From contig NZ_JACJOF010000007.1 of NCBI RefSeq assembly GCF_014695395.1, positions 1-64,000 on the forward strand: a stretch of 64,000 bases of DNA, read 5' to 3'. Both the position numbers and the translations under genes were made by a program. Below are positions 25,450 through 33,491 of the stretch, piece after piece. The notes below the pieces were generated by a model, which ran no database searches, had not been told where the DNA came from, and saw nothing but the letters and a program-made list of their open reading frames with translations. Each line of letters starts with the position of its first letter. Position 1 is the stretch's first letter. This stretch comes from Nodosilinea sp. FACHB-131. GTDB lineage: Bacteria > Cyanobacteriota > Cyanobacteriia > Phormidesmidales > Phormidesmidaceae.

Positions 25450-26550
25450 CTACACTTGAGATAGGGGTTTGGGCACCTCAACCCAGGCATTTTGGCGGTG
25501 GGACTGATGGGCTAAATCCATCAGGTGCTGCGATCGCACCCCATCCCAAATCGAGGGCTCGGTGACCTGACCGCGATCGATGTCGCTGACCCAGTGATTG
25601 ACGACTCGCACAAAGGGGGCAATGCGGCCATCGCTATAGGTGGTGGGAAACTGGAGGCGATCGGGAATGGGCAGTTCTGCGAGGGCTGTGCCTCCCTTGC
25701 TGCCCCAGAGCTTAAAGCCGTGGACGTAGTCGGTGAGGTTGTCGCTGCCCAGCACCAGGGTGCCAGCGTCGCCGTAGACCTCGACCCAGTGGCCCCGCCC
25801 AGCGTAGGTGACGGAGCTGATTGCCACCTGGCAGGGGGCACCGTTGGCCAAATCGAGGATCAAGCTACAGGTGTCGTCGGCATCTACCGGCTGAAGCTTG
25901 CCGGTCGGGTCGGGTCGCTGGGGAATGGCGGTGCTGAGGCGGGCGCTGAGCCGCTGGATGGGGCCAAACAGCCAGGTGATGTAGTCGAAACTGTGGGAGG
26001 CAAAGGCCCCCTGGGCACCGCCCCCCTGGTCTTGGCGGGAATACCAGTTCCAGGGGCGGCTAGGGTCGGCGCGGCCCGGCACAGTCCAGGTGATGTTGAC
26101 GAAGCGCAGGTTGCCGACGTAGCCCTCGGCCAGCAACTCGGCCAGCCGCTGCCAGGCGGGCACAAAGCGAAATTCAAAGTCCATGGTGGCGACTAGATTG
26201 CGATCGCGCGCTAGCTCGGCGATCGCCTCGGCCTCCGCCCCCGACAGCGCCGTGGGCTTCTCCAGCAGCAGGTGCTTGCCTGCCTCAAGCACGGTTTTGG
26301 CCTGGGAGTAGTGCAGAAAGGGCGGGGTGGCGACGGTCACCGCCTGCACCTGGGGCAGGGCTACGATCGCCTCCACGCTGTCGCAGGCGTGGGGGATGCT
26401 GTGCTCGGCCGCGATCGCCTGCGCTTTCGCCAGATCGCGGTGATACACCGCGACTACCTCAGTGCGATGGTGGGCCTGCAGCCCTGGTATATGAACCTTT
26501 TGGCCAAAGCCAGTGCCCACCACTGCCACCTGAATCGGAGTTTCTGCCAT
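25450..26550 (-). CDS. Gfo/Idh/MocA family oxidoreductase
   Basis: A 366-residue NAD(P)-dependent sugar-type dehydrogenase. The N-terminal Rossmann domain has VAVVGTGFGQKVHIPG and VTVATPPFLHYSQ, followed by the family's EKPTA (LLLEKPTALSG) and a C-terminal alpha/beta domain with WNWYSRQDQGGGAQGAFASHSFDYITWLFG. The substrate is unknown; relatives act on inositols, glucose-fructose, biliverdin or UDP-sugars. GAGG precedes the ATG. It is divergent from the hlyD-type gene and shares a 135-base spacer with an operator-like palindrome. Confidence 0.87.
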   Translation of the reverse strand: MAETPIQVAVVGTGFGQKVHIPGLQAHHRTEVVAVYHRDLAKAQAIAAEHSIPHACDSVEAIVALPQVQAVTVATPPFLHYSQAKTVLEAGKHLLLEKPTALSGAEAEAIAELARDRNLVATMDFEFRFVPAWQRLAELLAEGYVGNLRFVNITWTVPGRADPSRPWNWYSRQDQGGGAQGAFASHSFDYITWLFGPIQRLSARLSTAIPQRPDPTGKLQPVDADDTCSLILDLANGAPCQVAISSVTYAGRGHWVEVYGDAGTLVLGSDNLTDYVHGFKLWGSKGGTALAELPIPDRLQFPTTYSDGRIAPFVRVVNHWVSDIDRGQVTEPSIWDGVRSQHLMDLAHQSHRQNAWVEVPKPLSQV

Positions 26551-26637
26551 AGCGACCTCATCTTTGCCCTTATCAATGCAGGGGGCCGGCTAGATAGCCA
26601 ATGCCCTATCCCAGGGTAAGGGGCGAGCTGCGATCGC

Positions 26638-26659
26638 TACAATTAAACTGAGCAGTTTA
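26638..26659 (+). promoter_or_regulatory. Putative promoter -10 box and operator of the exporter operon
   Basis: TACAAT at 26638-26643 fits a -10 box and is followed at once by the palindrome TAAACTGAGCAGTTTA (26644-26659). This lies between the divergent Gfo/Idh and HlyD genes, about 27 bases before the HlyD ATG. No good -35 is visible. A repressor or activator site is likely, but the regulator is not known. Confidence 0.4.
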
Positions 26660-26685
26660 GTTCTGGCCAAAATCTAAAAGTTTTT

Positions 26686-28026
26686 ATGCAGTTTCCCTTG
26701 ATTGGTAAGGTGCGTCGTCCGCTGGTGTGGCTGTTGGCCGGGCTGGCAGCGGCGGCCGTAGTGGCGGGCTCGGTCGGGTTTGGGGTTTGGCGCAGCCGCC
26801 AAAGCGCTTACGATGTCGAGGCCTTTACGACGGCGGCAGCGATCGAGCCCCTGACGGTGCGGGTGGCGGCTAGCGGCACGGTGAGACCCGTGCAGACGGT
26901 GAACCTTAGCCCTGAGAATGCTGGGGTTTTGGAAGAACTCTTCGTAGAGCAGGGCGATCGCGTTCAGCCTGGCCAGGTGATCGCCCGCATGAAAAGCCGC
27001 GACACCGCTGCCCAGGTGAGTCAAAACCAGGCCGCCGTGGCTGAGGCCGAAGCCGCCCTAGCCGAGCTGCGCCAGGGCAGCCGCCCCGACGAAATTACCC
27101 AGGCCGAAGCGACCGTTGAGGCCAACCGCGCCCAGGTGCGCGATGCCCAGGCTCGGCTGGATCTTGCCACCAGCGACCTGGCTCGCCGCCAGCAGCTGTT
27201 TGACCGAGGAGCGGTGGCGGCGACGGATCTCGACACTGCCGCCCGTGAGCAGCGCAGCGCCCAAGCGGCCCTGGAGCAGGCCCAGGCCCGCGTCACCGAG
27301 TCGCAGCGGCGAGTGGATGACCTGCGCAGTGGGCCGCGCCAGGAGGCGATCGCCCAGGCCGAAGCCCGCCTGGCCCAGGCCCGTGCCCAGCTCGACGGGG
27401 CCCAGATTCGCCAGGATGAAACCTTAATTCGCGCCCCCTTTGGCGGCATTATTACCCAGAAATTTGCTACCGAAGGTGCCTTTGTCACCCCCACCACCTC
27501 GGCCTCCGAGCTGTCGTCGGCCACCTCTACGGCGATCGTGGCCCTAGCCGAAGATCTAGAGGTGCTGGCCGAGGTGCCCGAGGCCGATATTGCCCTAATC
27601 GAGCCGGGGCAGACGGTAGAAGTGGTGGCCGATGCCTTTCCAGATCAGACTTTTGCTGGCCGGGTTAAGCTGGTGGCCCCCGAGGCGATCGAGCGGCAAA
27701 GCGTCACCCTGTTTCAGGTGCAGATTGAGCTCATCGACGGCAAAGATATTCTGCGATCGAACATGAATGTCAACGTGAATTTTGTCGGCGATCAGCTGGC
27801 CGATGCCCTGGTGGTACCCACGGTGGCGGTGGTAACCCAGGCGGGGGAAAGCGGGGTGCTGGTGCCCGGTGATGACCGCGATATTGTGTTTCAGCCCGTG
27901 ACCCTGGGCCCTCAGGTGGGCGACCAAATTCAAATTGTTGATGGTATTGAGGAGGGCGATCGCGTCTTTGTCGATCTACCCCCCGGCAAATCCCTCGAAA
28001 ATATCACCGTCCGCCAACAGCAGTAG
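26686..28026 (+). CDS. HlyD/MacA-type periplasmic adaptor protein
   Basis: A 446-residue membrane-fusion protein. One N-terminal membrane segment (LVWLLAGLAAAAVVAGSVGFGVW) precedes a split lipoyl domain (VRVAASGTVRPVQTVNLSPENAGVL with GDRVQPGQVIARM). Residues about 105-240 form a long coiled-coil hairpin rich in AQARAQ/AEARLAQ repeats, followed by the second lipoyl half (TLIRAPFGGIITQ) and beta-barrel and membrane-proximal domains. With an ABC transporter and an outer-membrane channel it would export a lipid, peptide or drug. The permease gene follows at 28180, but the ATPase normally placed between them is missing. Confidence 0.88.
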   Translation: MQFPLIGKVRRPLVWLLAGLAAAAVVAGSVGFGVWRSRQSAYDVEAFTTAAAIEPLTVRVAASGTVRPVQTVNLSPENAGVLEELFVEQGDRVQPGQVIARMKSRDTAAQVSQNQAAVAEAEAALAELRQGSRPDEITQAEATVEANRAQVRDAQARLDLATSDLARRQQLFDRGAVAATDLDTAAREQRSAQAALEQAQARVTESQRRVDDLRSGPRQEAIAQAEARLAQARAQLDGAQIRQDETLIRAPFGGIITQKFATEGAFVTPTTSASELSSATSTAIVALAEDLEVLAEVPEADIALIEPGQTVEVVADAFPDQTFAGRVKLVAPEAIERQSVTLFQVQIELIDGKDILRSNMNVNVNFVGDQLADALVVPTVAVVTQAGESGVLVPGDDRDIVFQPVTLGPQVGDQIQIVDGIEEGDRVFVDLPPGKSLENITVRQQQ

Positions 28027-28068
28027 CAAGCTGCCAAGTGCCCCAGACCCGTAAATAGGATGCCTCTG

Positions 28069-28125
28069 ATGACCGCTCAAGTCTCCTTGTCAGTACCCCC
28101 TTCGTCGCCTCTAAAAAAGCCGTAG
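28069..28125 (+). other. Possible 18-codon stub where an ABC ATPase gene is expected
   Basis: An ATG at 28069 behind TAGGA opens an 18-codon frame (MTAQVSLSVPPSSPLKKP, then TAG). The position, between adaptor and permease, is where related operons carry the ATP-binding subunit, and the composition resembles the unstructured start of such proteins. No Walker A, signature or Walker B sequence follows. It may be a remnant, a leader peptide or chance. Confidence 0.25.
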
Positions 28126-28179
28126 AAGCCCGGTTTCAATTCTTGGCTGCCCTGACGAATTCCTAAGCATATCTTCCCT

Positions 28180-29403
28180 ATGAACCTGCAAGAAAGCCTG
28201 TCGATGGCGACCAAAACCCTAGCGGCCAACCGCCTCCGCAGCACCCTCACCATGCTCGGCATTATCATCGGCAATGCGTCAGTGATCACGATGGTGGGTT
28301 TGGGCGAGGGGGCACAGCGGTATGTCAATGCCCAGCTCGAAACCCTGGGGCCAAACGTGCTGTTTGTTGTGCCGGGCAGTCGCGAAACTCGCGAACTGGG
28401 TTCTCTAGAGGTGCCGCGTACGCTGGTGCTAGATGACGCGACGGCGATCGCTGAGCAAGTGCCTTCGGTCAGTGGCGTGGCGGCTGAATCAAGCGGCCGC
28501 CAGCTCGTCACCTTTCGCAACCGCAACGCCAACATCAATGTGGTGGGCACTACGCCAGACTTTCTCGCCGTGCGCAGTTTTGAGGTGGCCAACGGGCGCT
28601 TCATCAGCGATTTGGATGTCTCTCGCAGCGCTCAGGTGGCGGTGGTGGGCGAAACCCTGCGGGAGCGGCTATTTGATGACGAATCGGGACTGGGTCAGCA
28701 GATTCGGGTGGGGGGCATCAACTTTGACGTTGTCGGCGTGCTGGAGAAGAAAGGCTCTAATTTGGGTCTCGACTATGACGATGCGGTGATGGTGCCGCTG
28801 ACGACCAAAGCTAGCCGCCTAGGCGGCAGCGAGCGATCGCCCTACGGCATTGAGGTTTCGTTCATTACGGTGTCGGCCCGCGATCGCACCAGCATGGACA
28901 CCGCCGAGTTTCAGATCACCAACCTGCTGCGCCTGCGCCACAACATTCGCGACGAAGACGACTTCTACATCAGCAGTCAGGACTCGCTGCTCACCATCGC
29001 CAACACGATTACCGGGGCGCTGACCCTGATGCTGGCAGCGATCGCCGGTATTTCTCTCTTTGTCGGCGGCATCGGCATTATGAACATCATGCTGGTGTCG
29101 GTGCGAGAGCGCACTCAAGAGATTGGGTTGAGGAAGGCGATCGGAGCCTCCCAAGGCGATATTTTGGGCCAATTTCTCATTGAGGCGATTATTCTATCGA
29201 TCGCAGGGGGCGTAATTGGCACCGCCGTGGGGGTAAGCGGCATTCTGCTCATTGGGGTGTTGACTCCCTTTGAAGCTGGGATTTCGGCGGGGGCGATTCT
29301 GCTGACGGTGAGTATTTCTGGCGGCATTGGCCTATTCTTCGGCGTTTTCCCGGCCCGTCAGGCGGCCAAGCTGGATCCCATTGTGGCCTTGAGAACGGCA
29401 TAG
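28180..29403 (+). CDS. MacB/FtsX-type ABC transporter permease
   Basis: A 407-residue permease with the MacB topology. It starts with an N-terminal helix (SLSMATKTLAANRLRSTLTMLGIIIGNASVI). A large periplasmic domain of about 240 residues follows (SVSGVAAESSG, VVGETLRERLF, VGGINFDVVGVLE). Three C-terminal helices come next: FVGGIGIMNIMLVSVRERTQEIGLRKAIGA, the ABC coupling region, and the final LFFGVFPARQAAKLDPIVALRTA. It has no nucleotide-binding domain, unlike full-length MacB, so it needs an ATPase encoded elsewhere. It lies 153 bases after the adaptor gene on the same strand. Confidence 0.9.
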   Translation: MNLQESLSMATKTLAANRLRSTLTMLGIIIGNASVITMVGLGEGAQRYVNAQLETLGPNVLFVVPGSRETRELGSLEVPRTLVLDDATAIAEQVPSVSGVAAESSGRQLVTFRNRNANINVVGTTPDFLAVRSFEVANGRFISDLDVSRSAQVAVVGETLRERLFDDESGLGQQIRVGGINFDVVGVLEKKGSNLGLDYDDAVMVPLTTKASRLGGSERSPYGIEVSFITVSARDRTSMDTAEFQITNLLRLRHNIRDEDDFYISSQDSLLTIANTITGALTLMLAAIAGISLFVGGIGIMNIMLVSVRERTQEIGLRKAIGASQGDILGQFLIEAIILSIAGGVIGTAVGVSGILLIGVLTPFEAGISAGAILLTVSISGGIGLFFGVFPARQAAKLDPIVALRTA

Positions 29404-30127
29404 ACCAGGAGTTCATCAACTTGTTTTGACAGAATGGCTCAGGCACAAGCAGAGTGTCAGGGGTTAGGGTCTGCCTAGAGCCATGTGCTTGTCACCTACA
29501 ACCCTACCCTATCGCCGCTGGCTGGTAGGTTAGTCGTTTCTGGTCAGAAACTGGCTCTAAATTTTGCCGCTCCGAGCGGAATTATTTGAGCTGTGGGTGA
29601 AGTTAATTTCCCTGAAATTTTCTCTCCCCTTCATCGACAGCCCCTTCCATGGATAGCCCCCGTTCAACCCCCGTCCGCCCGATGACTTTGGCGGCGCTAG
29701 TGACCTTAGCTGCTGGCGCTAGTCTGGCCCAGAGCCGTGTTCCTGTCGGTGCACCAGTTCAAGTGCCCGCAGAAATCGATTCACCCCCTGGGCAAATTCG
29801 CTGCTGGGTGGTCATCACCCCCAGAGAGGGCGCCGCTGTCTCCACAGGCCTTGAGTTTAGGTATCCTCAAGGGCATAGGGCAGAGTACCTCGGATGTTTA
29901 GCTCAAATCGCCTGATTTTGCTGCCAGGACCGGGAAGCAAAGGGCCTGGTTCGTCCTGGCGAAGATAGCTCTGGACGATGCCGGCAGTCTTGGGTATGGT
30001 GCCAGGGATAATTTCTCTAGCGGCAGCCCCCCGCGAGCCGGTGGACGATCGCATGGTTAGCTTCTGCGGCAGTCCAGCGGTGCCCGTTGTCTGCGAATCT
30101 CTCTAATGCCCTACTGGATTAACGGCT
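29404..30127. other. Poorly coding region between exporter operon and glyoxalase-like gene
   Basis: About 720 bases with only one weak ORF (29649-29915, listed separately). The rest has frequent stops in all frames. There is no recognisable repeat, RNA or promoter, and a short 9-bp inverted pattern near 29570 is too weak to call. It may contain the remains of a secreted-protein gene. Confidence 0.4.
29649..29915 (+). CDS. Uncertain small ORF with signal-peptide-like start
   Basis: An 88-codon frame. Residues 12-28 (MTLAALVTLAAGASLAQ) look like a signal peptide with cleavage after SLAQ. The rest (PGQIRCWVVITPREG) has no family I know and ends abruptly. The neighbourhood is stop-rich, so this may be the N-terminal remnant of a larger secreted protein. 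No Shine-Dalgarno sequence. Confidence 0.3.
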   Translation: MDSPRSTPVRPMTLAALVTLAAGASLAQSRVPVGAPVQVPAEIDSPPGQIRCWVVITPREGAAVSTGLEFRYPQGHRAEYLGCLAQIA

Positions 30128-30802
30128 ATGGCGTTTGAACTCGATCACCTGTTTATTTGCGCCGCTCCCAACGCCCCTGCCGCCGAACAGCTGCTCCAGT
30201 TTGGGCTAGTGGAGGGCAGGGCCAACGTGCATGCCGGCCAGGGCACGGCTAACCGCTGCTTTTTCTTCCATAACCTGATGCTGGAGCTGCTGTGGGTGCA
30301 CAATGCCGCCGAGGCCCAGTCTGACCGCACTCGCCCCACCTATCTGTGGGAGCGCTGGTCTGGTCTAGCCCAGGGCACCTGCCCCTTTGGAATATGCCTA
30401 CGCCCGATCGCAGGCCAAGCCTCCGAAACCCTGCCCTTCCCCACTTGGAACTACCAGCCCGCTTACTTGCCGGCGGGCGTAGCCATACCTGTAGCGACCA
30501 ATGTATCGGTGCTGAGCGAGCCAATGCTCTTTTGTCTGCCCTTTGCCAAGCGACAGGATAGCTACACTGAAGCCAAGGCACAACCCCTTGATCACGCCTT
30601 TGGGTTACGCGAGGTGACGCGGGTTAGTTTTACCTTAACCCAACCGCCGCAGCGATCGAAGGAATTAGAGGCGCTCTCTGCCACCGACTTAATCACAATC
30701 CAGACCGGCCCGGCCTATCTCATGGAGCTCGGCTTTGATGGAGAGACCCAGGCCCAGCACCACGACTTTCGCCCCGCCCTACCGCTGATCGTCCACTGGT
30801 AA
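30128..30802 (+). CDS. Glyoxalase-like (VOC superfamily) protein
   Basis: A 224-residue protein that starts FELDHLFICA, typical of the glyoxalase-like domain, with the first putative metal His in that strand. FHNLMLELLWVHN and a later Glu-containing strand (AYLMELGFDGE) complete the pattern. The enzyme activity is unknown. It is followed after seven bases by a GNAT gene, so the two are probably one transcript. Confidence 0.75.
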   Translation: MAFELDHLFICAAPNAPAAEQLLQFGLVEGRANVHAGQGTANRCFFFHNLMLELLWVHNAAEAQSDRTRPTYLWERWSGLAQGTCPFGICLRPIAGQASETLPFPTWNYQPAYLPAGVAIPVATNVSVLSEPMLFCLPFAKRQDSYTEAKAQPLDHAFGLREVTRVSFTLTQPPQRSKELEALSATDLITIQTGPAYLMELGFDGETQAQHHDFRPALPLIVHW

Positions 30803-30809
30803 CTCAAGC

Positions 30810-31289
30810 ATGAATCTTCGTACCGCAATTGAAGCCGATTTACCGGCCCTGGCAACGCTGTTTCGAGAAACGGTGCTAATCAACGGTCCGCAGCACTACA
30901 CCCCGGCTCAAGTCGAGGCCTGGGCGGCCGTCGATGCCGCTAGCCCTCGGTTCCACCAGTTCATCTTGGGGGTGACCACCTACGTAGCCGAAGATGATGA
31001 CACCGCCATCCTCGGCTTTGCGGGTATTGACGACAACGGTTATGTGGCGTCCACCTACGTACGCCACGACTGTCTGCACCAGGGCGTCGGCTCATTGCTG
31101 ATGCAGGCGGTGCTCGCCCACGCCCAGGAAAAGCAAATCCAGCGCCTCTACTCTGAAGCCAGCGAGTTTAGCCTGGGGCTATTCCAAAAATTTGGCTTCA
31201 GCCAGTACGACACCGAAGTGGTCGATCGCAACGGCGTGCAGTTTACGCGGTACTTAGTAGAACGGGTGTTGACTGAAACTGGGGTCTAG
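30810..31289 (+). CDS. GNAT family N-acetyltransferase
   Basis: A 159-residue acetyltransferase: the N-terminal IEADLPALATLFRET, the beta4 strand ILGFAGIDDNGYVASTYVRHD and the acetyl-CoA loop HQGVGSLLMQAVLAHA (Q/RxxGxG/A type). The C-terminal SEASEFSLGLFQKFGFS is usual for the family. The acceptor substrate is unknown. It starts seven bases after the glyoxalase-like gene, with no separate promoter visible. Confidence 0.85.
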   Translation: MNLRTAIEADLPALATLFRETVLINGPQHYTPAQVEAWAAVDAASPRFHQFILGVTTYVAEDDDTAILGFAGIDDNGYVASTYVRHDCLHQGVGSLLMQAVLAHAQEKQIQRLYSEASEFSLGLFQKFGFSQYDTEVVDRNGVQFTRYLVERVLTETGV

Positions 31290-31293
31290 GGTG

Positions 31294-31351
31294 GGTATAG
31301 GGTATAGGGTACAGGGTTTAAGGGGTAGCCCTGTACCCTATACCCTATACC
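31294..31351. repeat. GGGTATA-type hairpin element, copy 3 (perfect 23-bp stem)
   Basis: The 23-base arm at 31294-31316 (units GGTATAGGGTATAGGGTACA, then GGG) is exactly complementary to 31329-31351, with a 12-base loop. It lies between the convergent GNAT and malic-enzyme genes and starts five bases after the GNAT stop. No long T-run; it could still end transcription from both sides. Confidence 0.8.
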
Positions 31352-31362
31352 TTGAACCCTGT

Positions 31363-32754
31363 TTACTTCCTTGCAACCCCATCCACCCGTGCTGCATGCT
31401 TGACCGCTGAGGCGACCGCTGCTGCCACGCGCTCATCGAACACTGAGGGGATAATGTGCTCGCGATCGAGCTGCTGGGGGCTCACCAGGGCCGCGATCGC
31501 ATAGGCCGCCTCTAAATACATCGACGACGTAATCTCCTGAGCGCGACAGTCGAGCGCTCCCCGCAGCACTCCCGGAAAGGCCAGCACGTTGTTGATCTGG
31601 TTGGGGTAGTCGCTGCGGCCCGTGGCCATCACTGCCACTTTGTGGGTCACCAGCTCGGGCTGAATTTCAGGGATAGGGTTCGCCATGGCAAACACGATCG
31701 GGTCGGCCGCCATGGAGGCCACCATATCCACCGACACGACCCCCGGCGCGCTGACGCCCAGGAAGATGTCGGCCCCCACCATGGCGTCGGCCAGGGTGCC
31801 CGCTGCTTCCACCGCAAATTCCTGCTTTTGGTCGTTCAGATCGTCGCGGCTCAGCGAGAGAATGCCTTTGGAGTCGCAGAGCACGATGGAGGTGGCTCCG
31901 GCCTTTTGCAGCAGCTTGGCGATCGCCACCCCTGCGGCCCCGGCGCCGTTAATCACTACCTTGACCTGGGTGAGGGATTTGTTGACGAGCTTGAGGGCGT
32001 TGATCAGTGCCGCCAGGGTGACAATGGCGGTGCCGTGCTGGTCGTCGTGGAAGACGGGAATATCTAGCTCCTGGCGCAGGCGAGCCTCGATCTCAAAGCA
32101 GCGGGGGGCGCTGATGTCTTCGAGGTTGATGCCGCCAAAGACGGGGGCCAGCTGCTTCACGGCGGTCACGATCGCGTCAGTATCCTGGGTGTCCAGGCAG
32201 ATCGGGAAAGCATCCAGCCCGGCAAATTTCTTAAACAGCAGGGCCTTACCCTCCATCACCGGCAGAGCGGCAGCGGGGCCAAGATTCCCCAGGCCCAACA
32301 CGGCGCTGCCGTCGGTGACGATCGCCACCGTGTTGCCCTTAATGGTGAGGTCAAAGACGCGATCGGGGTGCTCGGCAATTTCGACGCACACTCGCCCCAC
32401 GCCGGGGGTGTAGGCCATAGCCAGGTCATCCTGACTGTGCAGCTCCAGCTTGCTCTCCACGCTGATCTTGCCGCCCTCGTGGATCTTAAAGGTGCGATCG
32501 CAGATCTCTAAGATCTCGATGTCTTCAACGGTTTTGACCGCTGCAATGATGTCTTCGACATGGGCTTCGCTGGAAGCATCCACATGCAGCACGCGCACCA
32601 GATCGCGGCGGCTGCGGCTGATCAGCTCAAAATCGCCTAAATTTCCCCCAGCTTCGGCAATCGCTTGGGTAATGCGCGCCAGCATGCCGGTTTTATTGGG
32701 AATTTTGAGCCGTAAACTGAGACTATAACTTGGGTTGGGGGTAAGAGTTGCCAT
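31363..32754 (-). CDS. NAD(P)-dependent malic enzyme with N-terminal ACT domain
   Basis: Residues about 1-85 form an ACT domain (SLRLKIPNKTGMLARITQAIAEAGGNLGDF), a likely allosteric ligand site. The malic-enzyme core follows: LAMAYTPGVGRVC, VTDGSAVLGLGNLGP, GKALLFKKFAG, the metal site EDISAPRCFEIE and DDQHGTAIV, the Rossmann motif VVINGAGAAGVAIAKLL, then MANPIPEI and GRSDYPNQINNVLAFPG. It decarboxylates malate to pyruvate; cofactor preference cannot be read with certainty. The ATG at 32754 fits the ACT domain; the frame is open 11 codons further. Confidence 0.9.
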   Translation of the reverse strand: MATLTPNPSYSLSLRLKIPNKTGMLARITQAIAEAGGNLGDFELISRSRRDLVRVLHVDASSEAHVEDIIAAVKTVEDIEILEICDRTFKIHEGGKISVESKLELHSQDDLAMAYTPGVGRVCVEIAEHPDRVFDLTIKGNTVAIVTDGSAVLGLGNLGPAAALPVMEGKALLFKKFAGLDAFPICLDTQDTDAIVTAVKQLAPVFGGINLEDISAPRCFEIEARLRQELDIPVFHDDQHGTAIVTLAALINALKLVNKSLTQVKVVINGAGAAGVAIAKLLQKAGATSIVLCDSKGILSLSRDDLNDQKQEFAVEAAGTLADAMVGADIFLGVSAPGVVSVDMVASMAADPIVFAMANPIPEIQPELVTHKVAVMATGRSDYPNQINNVLAFPGVLRGALDCRAQEITSSMYLEAAYAIAALVSPQQLDREHIIPSVFDERVAAAVASAVKHAARVDGVARK

Positions 32755-32944
32755 GCCAAAACCTTTGGGCGATCGCCAGCGAAACAAGAAAGCTGTTCTG
32801 AGGGAATATTAAGACCAGCTCCCTAGTTTAGGCGACTAAGTCGCTCCCGTCTGTGTCCCCCCAGTGTGTGTGAAGATAGCAGTAGCGTCTGTTACCTCTG
32901 CACGATTTCTGGCGCCCGATTCCTTGGCTACCCTCTTCACCGCC

Positions 32945-33394
32945 ATGCCCAGTCTCTACAGCGAAGTTACCATCAACGCTCCCCGGTTCGCCGTTTGGGA
33001 TGCCCTAGTCCGCAAAGAAGAGTGGCACCGTTGGAATACCTTTCTCTACGACTGCGACCCCAACCTGCCCATCCGCCCCGGCGGCGAAATTTTCCTGGCT
33101 CTGCGCCGCCTTGAGGGCGAAGACGAAACCGAGTTTCAGCCCCGCATCGTGGTTGTGCAGCCCAACCACTGCCTACGGTGGATCTCCAAAGGCCCCGGCT
33201 TCAAAAGCGAGCACGTGTTTGAACTGGAGGATGTTGGCCCCAACCGCACCAAATACATCCACCAGGAGCGCATTTCTGGCCTGCTCTCCCAGGTGTTTCT
33301 GCCCTTCATTCGCCGCGACGAAAAGGAAGGCATTCGCCGCATGGCCCGGCAGATTAAGCGCTATGTGGAGCACCACTACCGCCGGCAGTGGTGA
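32945..33394 (+). CDS. SRPBCC (START/Bet v1-like) domain protein
   Basis: A 149-residue protein with the polyketide-cyclase/START pattern: SLYSEVTINAPRFAVWDALVRKEEWHRWNTFLYDCD at the start, a middle strand GGEIFLALRR, HCLRWISKGPGF, TKYIHQERISG, and a long C-terminal helix ending RRMARQIKRYVEHHYRRQW. Such domains bind hydrophobic ligands; the ligand is unknown. The chosen ATG at 32945 gives a standard domain start; the frame is open upstream to 32864. Confidence 0.78.
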   Translation: MPSLYSEVTINAPRFAVWDALVRKEEWHRWNTFLYDCDPNLPIRPGGEIFLALRRLEGEDETEFQPRIVVVQPNHCLRWISKGPGFKSEHVFELEDVGPNRTKYIHQERISGLLSQVFLPFIRRDEKEGIRRMARQIKRYVEHHYRRQW

Positions 33395-33491
33395 TGGGCG
33401 TTAGGGGTGGATGGGTATTTGGGTAGATGGGTTTTGTCTGCCTCAGCGATCCGCTCTCCCGCTTGGACTTGACCTCAATTGCAAACGATCC

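Noticed and set aside
29857-30054. Minus-strand ORF in the gap before the glyoxalase-like gene
   Set aside because: No protein-like pattern and no ribosome-binding site; the region has frequent stops.
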